Source: Enterococcus columbae
GTDB taxonomy: Bacteria; Bacillota; Bacilli; Lactobacillales; Enterococcaceae
Assembly (NCBI GenBank): GCA_020742395.1
Contig: DYWZ01000034.1
Span: 1-64,000 of the forward strand
Length of the DNA stretch: 64,000 nucleotides
Direction: 5' to 3'
The notes under the pieces were generated by a model. The model worked only from the letters and a program-made list of their open reading frames with translations. It searched no databases and had not been told where the DNA came from. This document shows positions 1-9,551 of the stretch, in pieces. A program made the translations under genes and the position numbers. The number at the start of each line of letters is the position of its first letter. Position 1 is the stretch's first letter.

Positions 1-488
1 CTAATCAAGCACATGGGTTGGCCTTTTCGGTACAACCTGGAGTTGCTTTACCTCCGTCATTACGCAATATTTATCAAGAATTACAAAATGATTTAGGCAT
101 TCAACCGGTAAATCATGGTCATCTTACTTACTGGGCCAAACAAGGAGTCTTATTATTAAATACCGTTTTAACTGTTCGAGCAGGTCAAGCCTATTCACAT
201 CGAGATCATGGTTGGGAGCAATTAACGGATGTCATTATTCAAAAATTAAGTCAACGTCAAACGCCAATGGTCTTTATTTTATGGGGCAAACCTGCGCAAC
301 AAAAAATCAAACTAATTGATACTACGCGTCATGTGATTATTCAATCCGCTCATCCCAGTCCGTTGTCAGCTTATCGTGGATTCTTTGGCTCAAAACCTTT
401 TTCTAAGACGAATGAAGCGCTGCAAAAATTTGGCTTAGCACCAATTGATTGGCAATTACCATCAGAAGAATTATTTTTGAAACAGTGA
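1..488 (+). CDS. ung: Uracil-DNA glycosylase, 5'-truncated by window edge
   Basis: C-terminal part with [11 protein letters not shown] and [13 protein letters not shown] motifs of family 1 UDG; the ORF is open to the window start. Confidence 0.95.
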   Translation, partial: NQAHGLAFSVQPGVALPPSLRNIYQELQNDLGIQPVNHGHLTYWAKQGVLLLNTVLTVRAGQAYSHRDHGWEQLTDVIIQKLSQRQTPMVFILWGKPAQQKIKLIDTTRHVIIQSAHPSPLSAYRGFFGSKPFSKTNEALQKFGLAPIDWQLPSEELFLKQ

Positions 489-645
489 AAAAAAACATCA
501 GTTACTGTGGTAGATGAAAAATGGTGAAAATGTTAACAATATTGTTCTTATAAGGTTTTTTTTAATATTACAGAAAAAAAGAACTGTTCATTTCATACAA
601 TGTGTTGTACAATGTAAGGGTATTAATCAACTGGAGGTTGTCCAA

Positions 646-1629
646 ATGGAATTGTTCGATAGTTTGAAATTTAAAATTGTAAGAAGACATATTAAAATTG
701 CGTTTCCAGAAGCTACTGATCCACGAATTTTAGGAGCTGCTGCTCGTTTGAAATCTGAAGAATTAGTAGAACCTGTCTTGATTGGTAAAACAGCAGAAAT
801 TCAAAAAGCTGCTCAAGCTCGCGGAATCGCTTTAGATAATTTTGAAATATTAGATCCTGATAACTATGATCGTTGGGATGAAATGGTAGAAGCTTTTGTT
901 GCCCGTCGTAATGGCAAAGCAACGAAAGAACAAGCAGAAACTATTTTAAAAGATGTGAACTATTTTGGTACCATGCTTACTTATATGGGCATTACTGAAG
1001 GGATGGTTTCTGGTGCTATTCACTCAACTGGTGATACTGTACGTCCAGCCTTACAAATTATCAAAACTAAACCAGGTGTCAGCCGAACAAGTGGTGCATT
1101 CTTAATGGTTCGTGGACGTGACCAAGAGAAATATTTATTTGGCGATTGCGCGATTAATGTGGATCCAACAGCTCAGGAGCTAGCTGAGATTGCCGTGGCT
1201 TCTGCTAAGACAGCTGAATTATTTGATATTGAACCAAAAGTAGCGATGCTAAGCTTCTCAACAAAAGGTTCAGCTAAAGCGCCAATGGTTGATAAGGTCG
1301 TGGAAGCAACTAAAATTGCGCAAGATCTAGCACCTGAATATCAAATTGATGGGGAATTACAATTTGATGCAGCTTATGTGCCAAGCGTGGCAGCTCAAAA
1401 AGCGCCACAATCAGAAGTTGCCGGAGCTGCTACGGTCTTTATCTTCCCAGACTTACAAGCAGGTAATATTGGTTATAAGATTGCTCAACGTTTCGGCGGT
1501 TTTGAAGCAATTGGTCCAATCTTACAAGGTTTAAATAAACCAGTTTCTGACCTTTCTCGTGGCTGTAATGAAGAAGATGTGTATAAATTATCAATCATTA
1601 CTGCTGTGCAAACATTATTAGATAAATAA
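646..1629 (+). CDS. pta: Phosphate acetyltransferase
   Basis: MELFDSLKFKI start after a GGAGG RBS; Pta family sequence (RPALQIIKTKPGVSRTSGAFLM). The listed ORF start at 514 is upstream of the RBS. Confidence 0.95.
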   Translation: MELFDSLKFKIVRRHIKIAFPEATDPRILGAAARLKSEELVEPVLIGKTAEIQKAAQARGIALDNFEILDPDNYDRWDEMVEAFVARRNGKATKEQAETILKDVNYFGTMLTYMGITEGMVSGAIHSTGDTVRPALQIIKTKPGVSRTSGAFLMVRGRDQEKYLFGDCAINVDPTAQELAEIAVASAKTAELFDIEPKVAMLSFSTKGSAKAPMVDKVVEATKIAQDLAPEYQIDGELQFDAAYVPSVAAQKAPQSEVAGAATVFIFPDLQAGNIGYKIAQRFGGFEAIGPILQGLNKPVSDLSRGCNEEDVYKLSIITAVQTLLDK

Positions 1630-1642
1630 TTCTTTTTGAATA

Positions 1643-1693
1643 AACAGGCTATTTGTTGTGATGTTTGATTCACGCAACAAATAGCCTGTTTTT
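1643..1693 (+). terminator. Rho-independent terminator after pta
   Basis: AACAGGCTATTTGTTG...CAACAAATAGCCTGTTTTTG hairpin. Confidence 0.85.
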
Positions 1694-1738
1694 GTGTTAG
1701 AATAATGGTATTGAATAATTTGAAAGTGAGGGAGTTTT

Positions 1739-2206
1739 TTGCTTACTATAAATAATCTTACTCAGATGGAAAACTTAGGTGAACAAATTGGTCAAACCGC
1801 TCAAAGTGGGGCTGTGCTATTACTTTCGGGTGATCTAGGTGCAGGCAAGACGACACTATCTAAAAGTATTGCGAAAGCTTTAGGGATTACTCAAATGATA
1901 AAAAGTCCTACCTATACTTTAATTCGTGAATATCAAGAAGGGCGCATTCCTTTTTATCATATGGACGTTTATCGGATTGATGGCGATGTGGATGGCATGG
2001 GCTTAGAAGAATATTTTGAAGGTGATGGGTTATGTGTTATCGAGTGGGGCGAACTTTTAAGTGAATTACCTGAAGAATATTTACATTTAACCATTCATAA
2101 AGATAATGTTGATGAAAATCGTCGTCAAATAAAATTGCAAGCAATCGGCGATAGTGCGAAAAATTGGTTAGCCGAGATTTTAGCTAAAGGTGATTTCAAT
2201 GAGTGA
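1739..2206 (+). CDS. tsaE: tRNA threonylcarbamoyladenosine biosynthesis ATPase
   Basis: Walker A GDLGAGKTT, SPTYTLIREY, MDVYRI; TsaE family. Confidence 0.93.
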   Translation: MLTINNLTQMENLGEQIGQTAQSGAVLLLSGDLGAGKTTLSKSIAKALGITQMIKSPTYTLIREYQEGRIPFYHMDVYRIDGDVDGMGLEEYFEGDGLCVIEWGELLSELPEEYLHLTIHKDNVDENRRQIKLQAIGDSAKNWLAEILAKGDFNE

Positions 2207-2723
2207 AGAAATTGCCTTAACTATTCGCCAAGCAAATAAATCAGATGCGGCGGCATTGTTAGCTTTAAGCCAAACTGTTGCTAAAGAAACTGATTTTTTA
2301 ATCATGGATGAATATGGGATGGGCCTAAGTGAAGCATTATTAGCTAAGCAACTTGAATTATTAGCTAATGCTAATAATCAGCTATTGTTACTGGCTTTTG
2401 ATGGTTCAAATTGTATTGGGGCTGCTTCAATTAAAGGCAATGAAGAATATCGGATTGAACATATTGGTGAAGTAGGCATTTTTATTTTAAAAGACTATTG
2501 GTCTTTAGGAATTGGTTCAATTTTAATGGAAGAATTAATTGACTATGCCAAAGCGGTTGGTTGTTTTAAACGCTTAGAATTAACGGTTCAAGCAAGAAAC
2601 ATCCCAGCAATTCATCTTTATCAAAAATTTGGTTTTGTTAAAGAAGGCACTCTTAAATACGGTGCGAAACTTTCATCAGGAAAATTAGTCGATGTGTATT
2701 TATATGCCAAGTATTTTGAGTAG
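2199..2723 (+). CDS. GNAT family N-acetyltransferase
   Basis: GNAT fold motifs (VGIFILKDYWSLGIGSILMEELIDYAK, ARNIPAIHLYQKFGFVKEG); start MSEEIAL, overlaps end of tsaE. Confidence 0.9.
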   Translation: MSEEIALTIRQANKSDAAALLALSQTVAKETDFLIMDEYGMGLSEALLAKQLELLANANNQLLLLAFDGSNCIGAASIKGNEEYRIEHIGEVGIFILKDYWSLGIGSILMEELIDYAKAVGCFKRLELTVQARNIPAIHLYQKFGFVKEGTLKYGAKLSSGKLVDVYLYAKYFE

Positions 2724-2731
2724 GTGAGAAG

Positions 2732-3400
2732 ATGCAAAAAATTATGATTATCGAAGATGAAGTAGCTTTAGCTCAAGAACTTGCAATTTTATTGAAGCAA
2801 GCAGGTTATAAAACTTATGTGGTAAAAGATTTCATTCATCCATTATCAGAAATTGAAAGTTACTTACCAGATTTATTGTTACTTGATATTCAATTACCTG
2901 GGATAAATGGGCATCAACTATTACAAGAAATTCGTAAAACCTATCAATTTCCAATTATTATGGTCACCAGTCGAGCAAATGAAATGGATGAGGTTTTAGC
3001 CTTAAGCTATGGTGCGGATAACTATATTACCAAGCCCTATAATCCTACTGCCTTACTGTTGCATATTGCGGCAATTTTTAAAAGAATGCAACCTGTTAGT
3101 ACCAATCTTGTGCAATATCATGATCTACAGATTGATTGGAATAAATGGACGATAAGTAATGCACAGGAGATGGTTCATCTAACGAAAAATGAACAGTTGA
3201 TTTTTCAGTTATTATGGCATCAACGTGGAAAAATTGTGACTAGGGAAATGTTGATGACTGAATTATGGAATAATGATGAGTTTATCAATGATAATGCGCT
3301 GAGTGTGAATATTAGTCGCTTGCGTCAAAAATTGGCGGATTTAGGCTTAGAACAGGTGATTGAAACCAAGAAAAAACAAGGCTATCTATTATTGGAGTGA
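2732..3400 (+). CDS. OmpR-family response regulator, BceR-like
   Basis: Receiver domain IIEDE...LLLDIQLPGINGHQLL plus C-terminal winged helix; adjacent to kinase and ABC transporter. Confidence 0.92.
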   Translation: MQKIMIIEDEVALAQELAILLKQAGYKTYVVKDFIHPLSEIESYLPDLLLLDIQLPGINGHQLLQEIRKTYQFPIIMVTSRANEMDEVLALSYGADNYITKPYNPTALLLHIAAIFKRMQPVSTNLVQYHDLQIDWNKWTISNAQEMVHLTKNEQLIFQLLWHQRGKIVTREMLMTELWNNDEFINDNALSVNISRLRQKLADLGLEQVIETKKKQGYLLLE

Positions 3401-3404
3401 GCAA

Positions 3405-4433
3405 ATGCAGATAGGTAAATATCTTCAAAGTCGAATTTGGCAATATTTCATTAAGGGGCTTGTTGGGCTGTTGTTGTTTTTCTTTTTATGGGTTTTTCGT
3501 TTGCCTACGACCATGCTTTTCATGTTAGTACTATTGATGTTAGGTAGTTTTTTGGTGATTGAATCCTGGGAATATCATCAGCGTAACAGTTATTATCGTG
3601 AATTATTCCAACAATTAGATCAATTACAAGAGCAGGGCTTATTGGTTCGTTCGATTATTGCCAATCCCAAATTTTATGAAGGTCAGTTGGTCAATGAAGA
3701 ATTACAGCAGGTTTATCAAAGCTTTTTAACCCAATTACGTAGCAGTCAAAAACAAGCAGAGGATTTTAAGGATTTTATTGAATTATGGATTCATGAAGTG
3801 AAAATTCCTTTAGCTACTTTACAGCTGAGTCTTTATAATCAGCATCATTTACCCATTGAAATGAAGCAATCCTTACAGCAGTTAGAAGATTATTTAGATC
3901 AGGTTTTATATTTTACACGGGCTGAGCATGCACAAAAGGATTATCTCATTCGGCAAGTGCCTCTACAGCAGGTTATTCGACAGGTAGCCATGCGCAATCA
4001 AGCACGCTTGCTCAAGGAAAAGATTCAATTACAAGCACCTAGTACGCAAGCTATTGTAACAACGGATCAAAAATGGCTAGCTTATATTTTAAATCAAATT
4101 TTAGACAATGCGATAAAATATGTTCATACTGCAACTAATCCAACAATTGAATTAAAAGTAGTCGAAAATGATACGGAAATTCAGCTAAAGATTAGCGACA
4201 ATGGTTGTGGTATTTCAGCTAGTGATCTGCCTCGGGTTTTTGATAAATCCTTTACCGGAGAGAATGGTCGTCTATATCCTAAAGCGACCGGTCTAGGGTT
4301 ATATTTGGTTAAGAAGTTAACCACTCAATTAGGTCATGGCCTTAAAATTGATTCAACTTTGCAGCAAGGAACGACCGTAACCCTTGTTTTTGCTAAACCT
4401 AGTTTTTATGCAGTCGTTCAAAAGAATAATTAG
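3405..4433 (+). CDS. Intramembrane-sensing histidine kinase, BceS-like
   Basis: Two N-terminal TM segments with very short extracellular loop, HEVKIPLATLQL H-box, N/G boxes; start ATG at 3405 after GGAGTGAG. Confidence 0.9.
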   Translation: MQIGKYLQSRIWQYFIKGLVGLLLFFFLWVFRLPTTMLFMLVLLMLGSFLVIESWEYHQRNSYYRELFQQLDQLQEQGLLVRSIIANPKFYEGQLVNEELQQVYQSFLTQLRSSQKQAEDFKDFIELWIHEVKIPLATLQLSLYNQHHLPIEMKQSLQQLEDYLDQVLYFTRAEHAQKDYLIRQVPLQQVIRQVAMRNQARLLKEKIQLQAPSTQAIVTTDQKWLAYILNQILDNAIKYVHTATNPTIELKVVENDTEIQLKISDNGCGISASDLPRVFDKSFTGENGRLYPKATGLGLYLVKKLTTQLGHGLKIDSTLQQGTTVTLVFAKPSFYAVVQKNN

Positions 4434-4440
4434 TTTATGT

Positions 4441-4477
4441 AGCGAGTTTCCCGTTGTTTAGGGTAAGCTCGCTTATT
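4441..4477 (+). terminator. Hairpin after the histidine kinase gene
   Basis: AGCGAGTTTCCC...GGGTAAGCTCGCT stem followed by TATTCTATTT. Confidence 0.6.
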
Positions 4478-4498
4478 CTATTTGAAAAGCTAGAAATC

Positions 4499-4512
4499 TT
4501 ACAAAATTGTAA
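4499..4512. promoter_or_regulatory. Candidate BceR-type response-regulator box
   Basis: TTACA-AAAT-TGTAA, a perfect fit to the TNACA-N4-TGTAA pattern known for BceR-like regulators, upstream of a TATAAT (4556-4561) in front of the ABC operon. Confidence 0.7.
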
Positions 4513-4600
4513 TCTACGGTAAGATTAGGCTGACGACAGTTAATCAAGTGATAGTTATAATAAAGTTGTAAAATCAATGAGTGATAGGGAGGAACAGTAT

Positions 4601-5368
4601 ATGAATCCAGTTTTACAAGTGAAGCAGGTGGAAAAATATTTTGGCCGGGCGACTAATTTAACACGTGCTTTAAATCAAATTAGTTTTGAACTTCAATCAG
4701 GAGAATTTGTGGCGATTATGGGCGCTTCAGGTAGTGGAAAAACCACGTTATTAAATTGTATTGCAACGATTGATCGAGTTTCAAGTGGTCAAATTATTGT
4801 AGCCAATCAGGATATTACCAAATTAAAAGGGGGACAGCTAAATCAATTTCGTCAAAAACAAATCGGCTTTATCTTTCAAGATTTCAATCTACTAGATACG
4901 ATGAATGCCTTTGAAAATATTGCTTTGGCTTTATCTATCCGCAATGTAGGTGTGAAGCAGATTGAAGAAAAGGTTTTGAAGGTGGCAAGTTATTTAGGCA
5001 TTACTGATATTTTATATAAATTTCCTTATGAGGTATCGGGTGGTCAAAAACAAAGAATTGCCGCAGCCCGGGCGATTGTAGCAGATCCAGCTATAGTTTT
5101 GGCCGATGAGCCAACTGGTGCGCTTGATTCAAAGTCCGCACGGCAATTACTAGAGCAATTTGAATTGCTCAATGAGCGTTTAAAATCCACTATCTTAATG
5201 GTGACACACGATGCATTTGCTGCTAGCTATACTAATCGCGTATTATTTGTAAAAGATGGCCAAATTTTTAATGAGCTGTATCGCGGTACTTTAAGCCGCA
5301 AAGCCTTTTTTGATCAAATTATTGAAGTGGTGGCCTTATTAGGTGGTGATGTCAATGATGTCCGTTAA
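4601..5368 (+). CDS. BceA-type ABC transporter ATP-binding protein (peptide resistance/sensing)
   Basis: Walker A GASGSGKTT, VSGGQKQR, ADEPTGALD; start ATG 4601 after GGGAGGAAC. Confidence 0.92.
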   Translation: MNPVLQVKQVEKYFGRATNLTRALNQISFELQSGEFVAIMGASGSGKTTLLNCIATIDRVSSGQIIVANQDITKLKGGQLNQFRQKQIGFIFQDFNLLDTMNAFENIALALSIRNVGVKQIEEKVLKVASYLGITDILYKFPYEVSGGQKQRIAAARAIVADPAIVLADEPTGALDSKSARQLLEQFELLNERLKSTILMVTHDAFAASYTNRVLFVKDGQIFNELYRGTLSRKAFFDQIIEVVALLGGDVNDVR

Positions 5369-7388
5369 ACTAGCTTTAGGTAATGTGAAAAAGAGTATCG
5401 GTAGCTTTTTAGTTTATTTTGTGACCTTGGCTTTAGGCGTGGCGATGTTTTACGCTTTTACTGCGTTACAAGATCAAAGCCTCTTTCGCTATTTTGAAAA
5501 AGTCTATAATCAAAAATTAACGGTTCTTTTTGAAAGTTTGAGTATTTTCAATAAATTTATCGCCTTTGTTTTTGGGTTAATTATTCTCTATGCGACTAGC
5601 TATTTATTAAGAAAGCGCAAAAAAGAATTTGGCTTATATATGATTTTAGGGATGAATAAACGAAAGCTTTCGTTCATCTTAGTCTTAGAAACCTTTTTTA
5701 TTGGCGTGTTTTCTTTAATTTTTGGCTTATTATTAGGTGTAGGTTTTTCTCAGCTCATCAATCTTTTTTTAGGACATCTTTTTGTAGCAGATATTTCACG
5801 GCTTAGTATTCAAATTTCGCTACATGCAATTGGCCAAACCTTGATTAGCTTTGGGATTATTTATGTGGTTGCGATGTGTTTTAGTGTAGTAATCGTTAAT
5901 CGCGCAAAATTAATCGATTTATTAAAAGCAAGTCAGCAAAATGAAACGAGTTGGTGGCAAAAGCCTTGGCTGGGTAGTCTTTTGTTGGTGGTTGGTTTAG
6001 CGATTTTAAGCTGGAGTTATTATATTGCTTGGCATTTAACAGAGATTGTTCATCAGGACCTTTCATTTGATTTAATTTTATACGCTATTGTCGGAGGAAT
6101 TGTTGGAACCTATCTTGTGTTTATGGGCTTTTCGGCTTTTATTCCGGTGATTGCCCCTAAGTTTAAAGGCTTTTATTATCGGAAACTACATAGCTTTGGT
6201 ATCCGTCAATTCAGTACACAATTAGCCAAAAGTGTCTTTTCTTTAGCGACTATCTGTCTTTTGCAATTTTTTGCGCTTGGGATTTTAGTGGCTTCTTTTA
6301 ATATTAAAGTAGGGATTGAAGAAAAAAGCTTATCCGTGGTTCCTTTTGATTTTCAATATGCGATTACCCAAGCAGCGGATGAAAATGATGAAGGAATTCC
6401 GCCATTAGATCAAACGATTGTTCAGCAAGCCGTTGAAAAATATCGAGCATATTTTAAAGGAATGGTCAAAAAAGAGCTGCAATATGATACTTATATTGAT
6501 CCAAAGCTTGACCAAAAGCTTGGCACGAATCAACTACTTGGCATTCAAGATGACAAGCATTTTTTACAGCATCCACTTTTTGTAAGCAATAGTCAATATA
6601 ATCAAATAGCGCCTTATTATCATCTGCCTAAATTAACGATTAAACCAGGGGAATATGCACTAGTGCTGCAATCAGATGGCTATTTTGTTAAAGAGGTGGA
6701 AAATAAACTGCATGCCTTACCTGATATTACCGTGGCAAATCAGTCGTTAGTTCCTGCTAAAAAGCAATTTATTAATGGGACCTTACAGTCTTATAGCTAT
6801 TTTTGCTATTTTATCTTAAATGATCGCACGCTTCATCAGCTTTCCCTGCAGCCTTATGGTAAGTTTATTGGCACGATTTATAATCAAAAAGGATTAAGCG
6901 ATGAAAAAGCCCTAGCGAACAATTGGCAAAAGGCATTACCAAATGATCTGGGCAGCTATTCAGCACAATCTCGTTATGCTACCAAGACTTCAGCAGCCTC
7001 TGATGCGTTGATGATTACGGTAGTGGGCATGTATTTGGGTATTTTCTTCTTAATTGCAGCAATCGGCATTTTATCCTTGAAAAGTTTAATTGATTTTGAA
7101 AAACATCAGCAAAATTATCGGATTTTACGTCAACTAGGGACTACAGAAACGATGATTCAGAGGTCTTTATTTAATCAAATTGCGATTTTTTTCATTATTC
7201 CATTAGTCGGTGCATTGATTCATATGATTTTCGGCTTGAAGTTTACCAAAGATTATCTCATGCTAGGTGGCGGCTATGAATTAGATATTCAACGTGTGGG
7301 AGTAGTGATTGGCTTTGTTCTTTTGGTGAATCTAGGCTATTTACTTATTACGTATTTAATGAACCGCAGTGTAGTCAAAGAAGGATAA
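5352..7388 (+). CDS. BceB-type ABC transporter permease (FtsX-like, large extracellular domain)
   Basis: Multi-TM protein with ~200 aa hydrophilic insert, KKEFGLYMILGMNKRK; overlaps the upstream ATPase gene. Confidence 0.9.
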   Translation, partial: SMMSVKLALGNVKKSIGSFLVYFVTLALGVAMFYAFTALQDQSLFRYFEKVYNQKLTVLFESLSIFNKFIAFVFGLIILYATSYLLRKRKKEFGLYMILGMNKRKLSFILVLETFFIGVFSLIFGLLLGVGFSQLINLFLGHLFVADISRLSIQISLHAIGQTLISFGIIYVVAMCFSVVIVNRAKLIDLLKASQQNETSWWQKPWLGSLLLVVGLAILSWSYYIAWHLTEIVHQDLSFDLILYAIVGGIVGTYLVFMGFSAFIPVIAPKFKGFYYRKLHSFGIRQFSTQLAKSVFSLATICLLQFFALGILVASFNIKVGIEEKSLSVVPFDFQYAITQAADENDEGIPPLDQTIVQQAVEKYRAYFKGMVKKELQYDTYIDPKLDQKLGTNQLLGIQDDKHFLQHPLFVSNSQYNQIAPYYHLPKLTIKPGEYALVLQSDGYFVKEVENKLHALPDITVANQSLVPAKKQFINGTLQSYSYFCYFILNDRTLHQLSLQPYGKFIGTIYNQKGLSDEKALANNWQKALPNDLGSYSAQSRYATKTSAASDALMITVVGMYLGIFFLIAAIGILSLKSLIDFEKHQQNYRILRQLGTTETMIQRSLFNQIAIFFIIPLVGALIHMIFGLKFTKDYLMLGGGYELDIQRVGVVIGFVLLVNLGYLLITYLMNRSVVKEG

Positions 7389-7391
7389 AAC

Positions 7392-7432
7392 AAAACGCCT
7401 GTTGAAAAAATTGGTTTTCAACAGGCGTTTTA
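7392..7432 (+). terminator. Rho-independent terminator
   Basis: AAAACGCCTGTTGAAAA...TTTTCAACAGGCGTTTT. Confidence 0.9.
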
Positions 7433-7436
7433 AACA

Positions 7437-7682
7437 TAAGGTTGTCAATCAACTTGCTCAGCTATGAAAAAATTCGAGTGTCCCGCCGATGAGAAAATCA
7501 GCAAAGGGAAAGATTTTCGCAAGCGGAGGGCGAATTTTTTAAGTAGCTAGTTGATAGTACACCGTCAATAAGGTTGTCAATCAACTTGCCCAGCTACGAA
7601 AAAATTTAGGTATTTAAGTAAAGGGCACATTTATATTTTCTATGGTGAGACAAATTTTATAAATAGCTAGTCGTTTAACAGC
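7437..7682. repeat. Two tandem imperfect-palindrome intergenic elements
   Basis: ATAAGGTTGTCAATCAACTTGC[T/C]CAGCTA[T/C]GAAAAAATT occurs at ~7437 and ~7568; each copy is followed by a partial inverted partner (AATTTTTTAAGTAGCTAGTTGA; AAATTTTATAAATAGCTAGTCG). Confidence 0.75.
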
Positions 7683-7684
7683 GA

Positions 7685-8437
7685 TTAATTTAAATCTAAT
7701 TCCACCGGACAGTGATCACTTCCCATAATCTCGGTATGAATTTTAGCGTCAACTAATCGTTCTTTTAGATCATCTGATACGATAAAATAGTCAATCCGCC
7801 AACCAGCGTTGTTTTTACGGGCATTAAAACGATAGCTCCACCAAGAATAAATGCCTTCTTTTTCAGGATAAAAGTAACGGAAAGTATCAATGTAACCATT
7901 GGCTAAGAGTTGAGTAAATTTTTCCCGTTCTTCGATGGTAAAGCCGGCATTGCGCTGATTGGTCTTCCAATTTTTCAAATCAATATTTTGATGGGCAACG
8001 TTTAAATCGCCACATAAAATGACGCCTTTTTTCGCTTTCAATGTATTTAAATAATTTAAAAAGGCTTCCTCCCAATTCATCCGATAATCTAGACGTTTTA
8101 ATTCATTTTGGGAGTTGGGGGTGTAGCAGGTAACCACATAATAATCTGGATATTCAAGGGTAATGACGCGGCCTTCTTGGTCATGCTCGGGCACCCCTAT
8201 ACCTAATTGGACGGCTAAAGGTTCATGTTTGGTAAAAATTGCAGTCCCTGAATATCCTTTTTTCTCGGCATAATTCCAATATTGATAGTAGCCCGGTAAA
8301 TCTAAATCAATTTGTCCGGCTTGTAGCTTGGTTTCTTGTAGACAAAAAAAGTCTGCATCAAGTGTTTGAAAGTCTTCTAAAAAATTTTTTTGGACAATTG
8401 CCCGTAGACCGTTGACGTTCCAAGAGATAAATTTCAT
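7685..8437 (-). CDS. exoA: Exodeoxyribonuclease III family
   Basis: MKFISWNVNGLRA, CLQETKL, GDLNVAH, GSDHCPVEL motifs. Confidence 0.95.
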   Translation of the reverse strand: MKFISWNVNGLRAIVQKNFLEDFQTLDADFFCLQETKLQAGQIDLDLPGYYQYWNYAEKKGYSGTAIFTKHEPLAVQLGIGVPEHDQEGRVITLEYPDYYVVTCYTPNSQNELKRLDYRMNWEEAFLNYLNTLKAKKGVILCGDLNVAHQNIDLKNWKTNQRNAGFTIEEREKFTQLLANGYIDTFRYFYPEKEGIYSWWSYRFNARKNNAGWRIDYFIVSDDLKERLVDAKIHTEIMGSDHCPVELDLN

Positions 8438-8535
8438 TTTTTCTCCTCATTTCTAACTAGGTTACTTTTATTCTACCTGATTGTTTAGTATCATGAAAGT
8501 AAAACAGTAAAAATAGATTGGTTGGAGGATTGTAT

Positions 8536-9459
8536 ATGTTAAAAATCGGTGTACTAGGTCTAGGCAATATTGCACAAAAAGCGTATTTACCTACCTATGT
8601 TCAATATCAAAATCGTGCAACTTTTTATTTTGCAACTAGAAATGATGAAGTGTTGCAACAGTTAAAAGCAAAATATCAATTACAACATACCTATCATACT
8701 TTAGATGAATTGATTGACCAGAAAATTGATGCTTGTTTTATCCATACAGCTACCAATAGTCATTATGAATTGATTAAACAATGTTTGTTAAATGGAATTC
8801 ATGTCTATGTTGATAAACCGGTCAGTGAAAAACAAGAACAAGTCGAAGAATTATTTCAATTAGCTAAAGAAAAGCAATGTCATTTGCAAGTGGGCTTTAA
8901 TCGTAGAAAAGCGCCCTTTGTTCAAAAATTAAAAGCGATTCCGGAAAAAAGAATTCTTCATCTAAGTAAAAATCGTCTAGCCCATAGCCGAGAAGTAGGG
9001 TTTGAAATATTTGACCTTTTCTTGCATTTAGTTGATACCGCAGTATATTTGTTAGACGAACCGATCGAACAAATGTCTAGCCATATTCAAACTTTACCTG
9101 ATGGTTTGCTATCATTTGCTAGTATGACGTTACATACTCAAAATAGTTTGGCTCATTTAACGATGGATATGTATAGTGGGAGCAATCAAGAAAAATATAG
9201 CTTAACTAGTAAGCAAGGTACTTATCAAGTGAATAATTTAGTAGAATGGATAGAAGAGGTTAATCAGCAAAAAACTTATCAAACCTTTAATGATTGGGAT
9301 ACAACTTTATATAAACGTGGTTTTGAATCAGTGGTAAGTGATTTTCTTGATACTTTGGAGCAAGCGAAACCTATTGATATTGATAATTACCAATTAGCCA
9401 TTTTATCTCATCGTCTTTGCGCAGACATGTTGCGACAATATAATCAAGAGAAAAAATAG
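8536..9459 (+). CDS. Gfo/Idh/MocA family oxidoreductase
   Basis: N-terminal GVLGLGNIAQKAYLP Rossmann motif and DKPVSEK motif; start ATG 8536 after GGAGG. Confidence 0.9.
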   Translation: MLKIGVLGLGNIAQKAYLPTYVQYQNRATFYFATRNDEVLQQLKAKYQLQHTYHTLDELIDQKIDACFIHTATNSHYELIKQCLLNGIHVYVDKPVSEKQEQVEELFQLAKEKQCHLQVGFNRRKAPFVQKLKAIPEKRILHLSKNRLAHSREVGFEIFDLFLHLVDTAVYLLDEPIEQMSSHIQTLPDGLLSFASMTLHTQNSLAHLTMDMYSGSNQEKYSLTSKQGTYQVNNLVEWIEEVNQQKTYQTFNDWDTTLYKRGFESVVSDFLDTLEQAKPIDIDNYQLAILSHRLCADMLRQYNQEKK

Positions 9460-9551
9460 AAATTTTATAGAATTGATGATAGAATAAAAAAGAATTTGGT
9501 GAAAAGACTAACAAAAATTGTTAGCTAAAGAAAGTGAGAGAAAAATCTAAA

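Noticed and set aside
713-922. Minus-strand ORF within pta, and many other short antisense ORFs in the track (e.g. 1485-1673, 16232-16453, 29409-29713, 35334-35684)
   Set aside because: Overlap well-supported genes on the opposite strand with no RBS or family similarity.
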